Below are positions 58,091-64,000 of a stretch of 64,000 nt of DNA, one piece after another. Source of the DNA: a virus; IMG/VR virus record IMGVR_UViG_3300008117_004657, positions 1-64,000 of that record; one strand, 5' to 3'. A program made the translations under genes and the position numbers. Numbering within the stretch: the first letter of the stretch is position 1; each line of letters starts with the position of its first letter. A model generated the notes under the pieces. It was not told the DNA's origin. It worked only from the letters and a program-made list of their open reading frames with translations, and did not search any database.

Positions 58091-58903
58091 TTATTCAATT
58101 CCTAAAGAGGTTTTGAGTTTCGCAGTTCCTATTTTATTGGCAATTAGACTTTTCTCAGTACTTCCTGAATTTTGAAGCCCATTTAATATCTGGAAATCTT
58201 TTAAAATTTGTTGGGAAGTATAAAAATAGTTCTCATCTTCAGTTCTTCTTGTATAAAGTAATGTATTTGCGGTGTTTATAATCACGTTCATTGCATTTAC
58301 TTCAGATGTGTTTAGTGAAGAAGGTACGGTCTGTAATGAATTTTTTGTATTTCCTATACTCCAATTATTAGCAGACAACTCGTCCTCAATATATAAACTA
58401 GTAAATTGATTCAAGATAGGAGTGGAATTTCTAACATTATCAGTTGTTCCTAGTATCGTTAGTAACATTCCACCAGATCCAACACAATCTTGATAATTAG
58501 GTTTTATAACTCCTGTAGAAGAATCAAAATAACTTTCCGAAACACCCGATATTCTATTTGTATGTTGTAAAAATAAATTTAATTGAGTTACCAAATTATT
58601 AGAAGAATTGGCTAGATTCTGTACGGCAGCCGTTGAAGATGGATAATTATTGGCTGGATCCGAAGTGCATAAAGTTATTATTAAATTTAAATTAGAAGAT
58701 ATACTAGAAACATAAGATGCAACAGGATTTTGAAAATAATCTGAACGTGTTACTGCACCGTTAGCTAAGTCACTAGCTGCCCAAGAACTTATTTTTATAG
58801 GACCAGTATTTAAAAAAGCTTTAGCTCTATCACTTAAATTGATATCATCACCGAATTTGGTCGAATTGAAAGTAGTTGTTAATCTATTTAAAACATTTGC
58901 CAT
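58091..58903 (-). CDS. Unassigned structural protein between spike and gp25 (270 residues)
   Basis: The protein is largely helical and Asn/Ser-rich, with no signal peptide or membrane segment. It begins with MANVLNRLTTTFN and has two cysteines around positions 79 and 138. Its start overlaps the stop of the spike gene by one base (TAATG). In marine T4-like phages an unassigned protein often occupies this slot. A baseplate role is inferred from position only. Confidence 0.55.
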   Translation of the reverse strand: MANVLNRLTTTFNSTKFGDDINLSDRAKAFLNTGPIKISSWAASDLANGAVTRSDYFQNPVASYVSSISSNLNLIITLCTSDPANNYPSSTAAVQNLANSSNNLVTQLNLFLQHTNRISGVSESYFDSSTGVIKPNYQDCVGSGGMLLTILGTTDNVRNSTPILNQFTSLYIEDELSANNWSIGNTKNSLQTVPSSLNTSEVNAMNVIINTANTLLYTRRTEDENYFYTSQQILKDFQILNGLQNSGSTEKSLIANKIGTAKLKTSLGIE

Positions 58904-59712
58904 TATAAAGCTCCTATGCTAGGAATTCCAGTAACTCCTCCAGAATCTCCTGGATGAAAATGATATGTATACGCATGTCTGAATATCTGTATTGGTCCAA
59001 CAATATCGTTCAAAACGGGTGCTGTAACCGAAGAAAGTGACGAAATAGGACCAGCAGAATATATTCCAGGCAAAATAGGACCTGCGTCGGGAAGGCCAAC
59101 TAAAACTCCAGTAGGAGTTACTAATCCTAAAGCACCAAAAACTTTTTTACTTGCTATTATATTTTCAGAACAAGCAATAGGTCCTGTAGAAGATATTCCT
59201 CCGTTTACTGTTAAATCACCTTCGACATGAACCGAAAAAGGAGCATTTAAATTAATTTGTCCAGTTAAACCGCCAGCTGTTATATTTACATCTGCTTCTG
59301 AAGTTAAATTTACCTCACCGGTGACAACAGCGTCCATCTGACCTTCAATGTTTTGATAAACATTACCTTCAATGTTTTGATAAACATCTCCCTTAACATT
59401 TAACTTAGAGTCACCTTCTATAGTCACAGAGCAATAACCTTTTATCAAAACATGATTGTTCTTAACAACTATTTCATAATTATCACCAATAATTTTATGT
59501 ATCTCGGTTCCATCAGATTGTATTTCAGTATAATTTCCTATTCTATGTTGTAATCTTATTCGTTCAAACGATGGGGTATCATCCATCTCAACAAAATGTC
59601 CAGAATCAGAATAAAATCCTTTTACATGAGGATAAACTGAATTATTTGCTTGAGAATCGGGTTCATACCAAGTACTATCACCTTCTGGTTTTTTAACTTC
59701 TGTATCTGCCAT
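58903..59712 (-). CDS. Baseplate central spike with beta-helix repeats (gp5 C-terminal equivalent)
   Basis: I place the start at ATG 59710-59712 rather than one codon earlier. The middle of this about 269-residue protein has repeated V-x-G-x-x-x-x-x type octads (VTIEGDSKLNVKGDVYQNIEG, and so on), which form the triangular beta-helix of T4 gp5C-like membrane-puncturing spikes. An HRIGNYTEIQSDGTEIHKI segment before it matches the OB-to-helix connector of such proteins. A HFHPGD motif near the C-terminus could hold a metal at the tip. The upstream gene encodes the OB-fold part, so the T4 gp5 function is split over two proteins. Confidence 0.8.
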   Translation of the reverse strand: MADTEVKKPEGDSTWYEPDSQANNSVYPHVKGFYSDSGHFVEMDDTPSFERIRLQHRIGNYTEIQSDGTEIHKIIGDNYEIVVKNNHVLIKGYCSVTIEGDSKLNVKGDVYQNIEGNVYQNIEGQMDAVVTGEVNLTSEADVNITAGGLTGQINLNAPFSVHVEGDLTVNGGISSTGPIACSENIIASKKVFGALGLVTPTGVLVGLPDAGPILPGIYSAGPISSLSSVTAPVLNDIVGPIQIFRHAYTYHFHPGDSGGVTGIPSIGAL

Positions 59713-59714
59713 CA

Positions 59715-61523
59715 CTATACCTTTTCAAATGTTGCTTCTATCGCTTTAATTTCTGTATACACTATCGCTGTTGCTTCTACTGTTTCTGTTGCTGTTTGAA
59801 TTGTACTTTGCGTTTGTTTTACCAAATCAGTTACCTCGGAAAAAGATACACTTCCACCACTATCACCAGTCAAAGACAATGATTCGGAAAAAGCATCATT
59901 TAATGAATTGAAAAAGTGATTCAAACAGTCTTGTAATAAAACTAAAAGTCTTGCTGGTAAACTTAATATCCAATTTATTAATTGTCTTATTTGTGCCGTA
60001 ATTTTTGCAATCTCCAAAACTATCTCATTTATAAATTTTAAAAACTTTTGAATACTTTTAAGAACAGCTGTTAAAAGTTTAGCCGTTTCTTTAATCCACT
60101 GAGCCGTAGCAGAATTTCCATCAATTGGAAAAAGAGCAAGTATTTTATCTCTTAACCATCTAACAGCTTGAATTATTTCTTGTCTTTTAGTAAGAATCTT
60201 TAATCTAGTTTCATAAGAAATATCACAATTCCAAGTTTTATCATTATTTGATTTTTCTATAGCTACGCTATCCGAAGGATCTATAATTGTACTCAGTTGG
60301 CCAGATTTTGAACCATTAAGATTTGTTGATTGTAAATAAGATTCTTCACTTATTCTACCTTTCGAATCTATTGGTATTAATTTTTTTCTGTCCGGTATAG
60401 AAGGTCCAGGCTGTAATGCGTAACCAGGCAAGTAGAAAAAATATCCTGTCCAATTACCTATCAATTCTTCTTGCGTATTATAAACTTTTCCAGAAGTTTC
60501 ATCATATCGGCCAACTCTAGCATCCAATGATCTCGCCTGTTCTATAGAAGTTAAAGAATTTGGAGCATTCGGAGCCTGAGACTTTAACTCTGCAAGTTGT
60601 TTATCTATTTCTTGTATTTTAAGACTTTGTTTATCTATATCTGATTGAATGGATTTTTTAAGATCATTTACTCTATTTAATTGATTTTTAGAATTTGAAA
60701 TAAGATTAGCTAAAGTACTTTCTGCATCAAATAAATTACGATTTAATAACCCTAATCTATCTACTAATTTTGTTCTTTCAGATAGTTGTTCAGCGGTAAC
60801 TTCATCAGTATATTGTTCTAATGTTAAACCATTCTTTTTTTCATCACTATTATCATAAGTTACAATAGCAAAATTTCTTAAAGATTTTATGTTTGTATCC
60901 AACTGTTCAATTCTACTGTCGTAAGATTGACCAGATATTGGACCAATTGAACCAACATCATTTAAAAAATTATCACGTTCAAGTTTTAAGTTTTCAATAG
61001 TAGAAGTATAAGCAACTTCATCTATAGGTGAAACTTGATATTTTTCTTCATCCGTATTTAAAGCATTTAATTCTTCTAGGTTAGCATTTAACTGACCTTC
61101 TAATTGTTTTTTTTCAAATTCTAAATCAGATATTTTATTTTTAATCGTTGAATAGTCCACCGGACTTTCATTTAAAAATTTTTGATTTTCACTATCATAT
61201 TTTAGATAAAGTCTTGGATCTCTATTTCCAGTTATTTTTAAGTAAGGAGAAGGTGAATGCCACTCTAAAGCATCTTGAGCAGCAAACGATCTCATTGCAT
61301 TTCCAAAAGAAAATTTATATCTGACTTTTATTGGAGTCCATATTTTTGGAATAGAAACAACATTTGGAGATTGTGTTGAAAATGCCCAAGGAAGATTTTC
61401 GAAAGGAGTTTTAATTCCAGTTATATCATGTACACCGTAAATGAAAACTTGAAGTCGACCTATTCCAAGTGGGTCAGCATTATTCACAACTATAGCATCT
61501 CGTTCTACAACTTGCATCGTCAT
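59715..61523 (-). CDS. 5: Baseplate hub gp5-like OB-fold protein without visible lysozyme domain
   Basis: The N-terminal region (DPLGIGRLQVFIYGVHD, then LPWAFSTQSPN) is the OB-fold of gp5 and its marine homologues. Residues about 125-330 form a long coiled coil (LEFEKKQLEGQLNANLEEL and others). Residues about 440-560 are amphipathic hydrophobic helices (WIKETAKLLTAVLKSIQKFL, then WILSLPARLLVLLQDC). The E-x8-D/C-x5-T lysozyme motif of T4 gp5 is not seen. The spike follows as a separate gene. The hub probably supports the spike at the tail tip; the hydrophobic helices might contact a membrane during injection. Confidence 0.75.
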   Translation of the reverse strand: MTMQVVERDAIVVNNADPLGIGRLQVFIYGVHDITGIKTPFENLPWAFSTQSPNVVSIPKIWTPIKVRYKFSFGNAMRSFAAQDALEWHSPSPYLKITGNRDPRLYLKYDSENQKFLNESPVDYSTIKNKISDLEFEKKQLEGQLNANLEELNALNTDEEKYQVSPIDEVAYTSTIENLKLERDNFLNDVGSIGPISGQSYDSRIEQLDTNIKSLRNFAIVTYDNSDEKKNGLTLEQYTDEVTAEQLSERTKLVDRLGLLNRNLFDAESTLANLISNSKNQLNRVNDLKKSIQSDIDKQSLKIQEIDKQLAELKSQAPNAPNSLTSIEQARSLDARVGRYDETSGKVYNTQEELIGNWTGYFFYLPGYALQPGPSIPDRKKLIPIDSKGRISEESYLQSTNLNGSKSGQLSTIIDPSDSVAIEKSNNDKTWNCDISYETRLKILTKRQEIIQAVRWLRDKILALFPIDGNSATAQWIKETAKLLTAVLKSIQKFLKFINEIVLEIAKITAQIRQLINWILSLPARLLVLLQDCLNHFFNSLNDAFSESLSLTGDSGGSVSFSEVTDLVKQTQSTIQTATETVEATAIVYTEIKAIEATFEKV

Positions 61524-61544
61524 ATATTTTACCTTTTAATTTTT

Positions 61545-62897
61545 TTATGCAAAGGATTCGTGGGCATAATCAACAACTCCAATCATTTTATCACTCATAT
61601 CGCTTCTATTTGAACTGTTTGTACAAGCTTCAAAAATAGTCTCATGTTTATTGTCAGGAGTTAATTTGTGTCTAGCTGCAATCACCAAATAGTGTCCATA
61701 CAAAGTTCTATCCAAATTATTTTCGCCAGGAATTTTTTCTGAAAATTTTGGTATATTTAAATATACGTTTACTCCAGACGAAACAGCAAAATTTCCAGGA
61801 ATAACTAACTTAACTCTTTGAGAAAAGAGATTTGTAAATATTGATTTCCGTTGAAATAATATTTGTTCGTAATTTATCTTTTTCTCAAATTCACCAGGAC
61901 TATTTTCTTTAACATCATTTAAAGAACTAGTTACTAAACTGGTTGAACCTTCAACAATACTAGATTCAGAAAAAGTGTTTAAAATATCACCATCAGTAAG
62001 TTTTAAATTTGCTACAGCTGGGCCATTATTTCTGGAATTTTTAGGATGATTTATAGAATTATAATCAAAATTTAATTCCATACTTTGTCCTATATTTCTA
62101 TCATATCCAATAAATTTACCAGAATAAACTCCATTTTTAATGTTTGTTAATATATCAAATTGTTGAATTACTTGAAAATATCTAGCCCCTAACATATCCT
62201 TGGATTCGTCTGAGCTATTTAAATTTTTAGGATCAAAATTTATATTTACAACAGATTCTTTATTTAACAAATTACTCAAACTTGTAAAATTATAACCAAA
62301 AATATTTTCATAAAATAAGAAACAAGGCCTGTGTTCCATATCAATAGACAATTTTGCTATCCACAATATAGCATCAATTGGATTTAAATATAGAGGAACT
62401 ATTACGTCTCTAATTCCTAAAGAATCATTAAATTCTCCTCCTTTAATTTTTTCTTCAGGAGTTTTCATATAATCTCTAAGTATTTTAAGAGTTGTATTAG
62501 TATAAGTTGTATTTAAAAAACACTGACCAACTTTTTTAAACTGAGATGTTATATATTCTTCAGAAATGAAATGAAGTATATAAGTTTCTTTATTTTGATT
62601 AACGACCGTTCTATCAGATTGTTTATAAATCCTAAACATTCTTTTAATGTCCAACAAATCATCATCAACTTTACCAATATGAATTTTTAAAAAATCGTTA
62701 CCATCAAATAAAAAGGAATCCGATAGCCCAGAAGAATCTTCTATTAATATATTTCCAGTTAAACAAGGTTGCAGTATAGAATCAAAAATATTTAATTCTT
62801 TATAGTGACCAATAAGAGTTCTTTCAGTTTTATCTTTTGCAACTAGACTTAGTTCTTTTATTCTAAATCCAGTTGAAATTAAGTAATCATAGCTCAT
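61545..62897 (-). CDS. Baseplate hub subunit (gp27 equivalent by position)
   Basis: This 450-residue, soluble beta-rich protein carries a YLNPIDAILWIAKLS segment and an FNFTSLSNLLN-type motif. Both resemble marine T4-like hub proteins annotated as gp27-like. In T4, gp27 forms the trimeric torus to which gp5 binds. The gene stands next to the gp5-like gene and gp53, which supports this role. No direct sequence match to T4 gp27 can be seen by eye. The next gene starts after 21 bp. Confidence 0.6.
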   Translation of the reverse strand: MSYDYLISTGFRIKELSLVAKDKTERTLIGHYKELNIFDSILQPCLTGNILIEDSSGLSDSFLFDGNDFLKIHIGKVDDDLLDIKRMFRIYKQSDRTVVNQNKETYILHFISEEYITSQFKKVGQCFLNTTYTNTTLKILRDYMKTPEEKIKGGEFNDSLGIRDVIVPLYLNPIDAILWIAKLSIDMEHRPCFLFYENIFGYNFTSLSNLLNKESVVNINFDPKNLNSSDESKDMLGARYFQVIQQFDILTNIKNGVYSGKFIGYDRNIGQSMELNFDYNSINHPKNSRNNGPAVANLKLTDGDILNTFSESSIVEGSTSLVTSSLNDVKENSPGEFEKKINYEQILFQRKSIFTNLFSQRVKLVIPGNFAVSSGVNVYLNIPKFSEKIPGENNLDRTLYGHYLVIAARHKLTPDNKHETIFEACTNSSNRSDMSDKMIGVVDYAHESFA

Positions 62898-62898
62898 A

Positions 62899-63552
62899 TT
62901 ATTTTGTTAATTCTTTAAACTCTTTTTCCAATAAAGGAACAAATTCTGTTTTTAATAATTTAATTTTTCTTTTGTTTTCATTATTTTCTAATTCGTATTC
63001 ATAATAAGTTTTTGATCCTCTTGTTTTTTTAAGTTCTATTTGTGTACTGTCACTTAACGTATAGTTATTAGTTGTTACTGGAGATGTATTAGCATAGTCT
63101 TGTTGAGTTATAATTAAAGTTTTTTCTGTATATTCTCCCGTACTAATTACGGTATTTTTTTCTTTTATAAAATACTCTTTTATATTGGATTTTGACCAAG
63201 ATAAACCGCTTACTGAAGTGTTAGCAGAGTCAGCATAATTATTTGCAGAATATTTTGAATTAATATATTTGTTTAAAGTTATGTAATTCATTGGCCAGTC
63301 AATTAATGGATTAATTATATTATTAACCATCAATATTATCCAATGTCTTTCCGAGGAATTATAAAATTTATCAGCTAAAATTTCTGGAGTTTCTCCTTCG
63401 GGAACTATGTAATCATAATACACAACAGAATTTTCTTTGAATCCTTCATTAAATTTAAACTTAAAAGTTAAATTCGTTATAATATCTAAAGAGGGTTGAT
63501 CTCTATCAGAAAAATAAACAACTTTAGGAAAGTAATTAAAAAATTTTGCCAT
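62899..63552 (-). CDS. 53: Baseplate wedge subunit gp53
   Basis: The 217-residue protein matches gp53 in length (T4: 196) and in the LysM-like segment YYDYIVPEGETPEILADKFY followed by SERHWIILMVNNIINPLIDWPM. The C-terminal half is basic and helical. gp53 bridges neighbouring wedges in the baseplate. The gene overlaps nothing and lies 1 bp after the hub start and 11 bp before the end of the gp48-like gene. Confidence 0.92.
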   Translation of the reverse strand: MAKFFNYFPKVVYFSDRDQPSLDIITNLTFKFKFNEGFKENSVVYYDYIVPEGETPEILADKFYNSSERHWIILMVNNIINPLIDWPMNYITLNKYINSKYSANNYADSANTSVSGLSWSKSNIKEYFIKEKNTVISTGEYTEKTLIITQQDYANTSPVTTNNYTLSDSTQIELKKTRGSKTYYEYELENNENKRKIKLLKTEFVPLLEKEFKELTK

Positions 63553-63563
63553 TTAATAGCGCC

Positions 63564-64000
63564 TTATCTTAAATCTTTAGATTCATTATAACGAGTTTCA
63601 ATAGAACCACTACTGTCAGAAGTAAAGTCTGTTGTAACGACATTATTAAAATTGTCTTTAGTCAGAATTTCTGTTTCTTGGAAATTCAGTGATAACTTTA
63701 TGCCTACTGGCATACCAGTTTTTCCTAATGCTGGAGCTCCACCATTTTCAGGAACTTCATACGCAGACCAACCGTTTGGAGCATAATCAGTGTCTATAGA
63801 CGTTAAAACACAAGTTGAAATTCTAGGTATGTTAGGATTAATTCTACCATTGTAGTAAAATTCAATATCAAACTCTGAAGGAGGCACCATAAAAAAACCT
63901 CCTAATGCGCCTATACCTTCTTTGAAAATTTCTGGTGCTTGATGAAATCTTAATCTGTTTAATATTCTTTGTACTTCAAGAGCTTCTTTAGAACTTCTAG
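63564..64000 (-). CDS. 48: Baseplate tail-tube cap protein (gp48-like), N-terminus beyond the window
   Basis: The frame stays open from 64000 through the whole segment, so the ATG at 63888-63890 is probably internal. Before it the frame reads a helical segment ending FHQAPEIFKEGIGALGG. Downstream, PPSEFDIEFYYNG, a cysteine in a STCVLTSI strand, DTDYAPNGWSAYE and GMPVGIKLSLNFQETEILTK correspond to the C-terminal strands of gp48/gp54 tail-tube initiators. In those proteins C-x-I-x-S-I, PNG and a P-x-x-x-x-L-x-I-x-x-x-E-x-x-T series occur. It caps the baseplate side of the tail tube. gp54 is the alternative. Confidence 0.65.
   Translation of the reverse strand, partial: RSSKEALEVQRILNRLRFHQAPEIFKEGIGALGGFFMVPPSEFDIEFYYNGRINPNIPRISTCVLTSIDTDYAPNGWSAYEVPENGGAPALGKTGMPVGIKLSLNFQETEILTKDNFNNVVTTDFTSDSSGSIETRYNESKDLR

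Overview
The window is part of the genome of a T4-like contractile-tailed phage. It is AT-rich and its closest resemblances are to marine T4-like phages that infect picocyanobacteria, SAR11 and similar hosts. The evidence is a run of recognisable T4-type baseplate genes, a DUF4815-type structural protein, very long fibre proteins built of Ala-Asn-rich repeats, and a phage-borne A-type Fe-S carrier. No integrase, transposase, tRNA, rRNA, CRISPR array or reverse transcriptase was seen. The host cannot be fixed from this sequence.

Right third (about 41.8-64.0 kb, all minus strand, so transcription runs toward lower coordinates): a tail-tube cap fragment (gp48-like), gp53, a hub protein, a gp5-like OB-fold protein without a visible lysozyme domain, a separate beta-helix spike, an unassigned structural protein, gp25, gp6, a large wedge protein (probable gp7 equivalent), gp8, a 2067-residue DUF4815-type protein, a small coiled-coil protein and a first long fibre.

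Middle (about 18.1-41.8 kb): an unusual modification island. It holds nine radical-SAM proteins and a U32-type protein. It also holds a flavin-dependent halogenase-like enzyme set between two halves of a transketolase-like TPP enzyme. Alongside are two nucleotide-sugar SDR enzymes, a PIG-L deacetylase, a polysaccharide deacetylase, glycosyltransferase-like proteins, a sulfotransferase, a short UDP-glucose dehydrogenase-like enzyme, a possible Fe/2OG oxygenase and an IscA/ErpA-type Fe-S carrier. Most genes overlap by a few bases or lie within about 10 bp, which points to translational coupling. The most striking arrangement is a coupled run of four radical-SAM genes and two small unknown genes that ends in a short virion-type protein. 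That protein carries a 12-cysteine CNCNY repeat directly before an S74 intramolecular-chaperone domain. S74 autocleavage would leave the cysteine repeat at the extreme tip of the mature trimer. My main hypothesis is that this is a phage fibre-tip or surface-glycan modification system dependent on Fe-S radical chemistry. No enzyme-substrate pair is proven by sequence alone.

Left part (1-18.1 kb, minus strand): two small structural proteins, then a 1162-residue fibre that is frame-broken and followed by two in-frame but startless fragments. Next come a small beta-rich protein, a 3656-residue fibre, a second small beta-rich paralogue, and the start of a glycine-rich fibre-tip protein that runs off the left edge. 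The fibre repeats are 21 or 28 residues long, always heptad multiples, with alanine at both core positions. They therefore look like an extremely long alanine-core coiled coil punctuated by small globular domains.

A four-gene segment on both strands (18.4-21.8 kb) interrupts the otherwise minus-strand organisation and looks like inserted accessory cargo.
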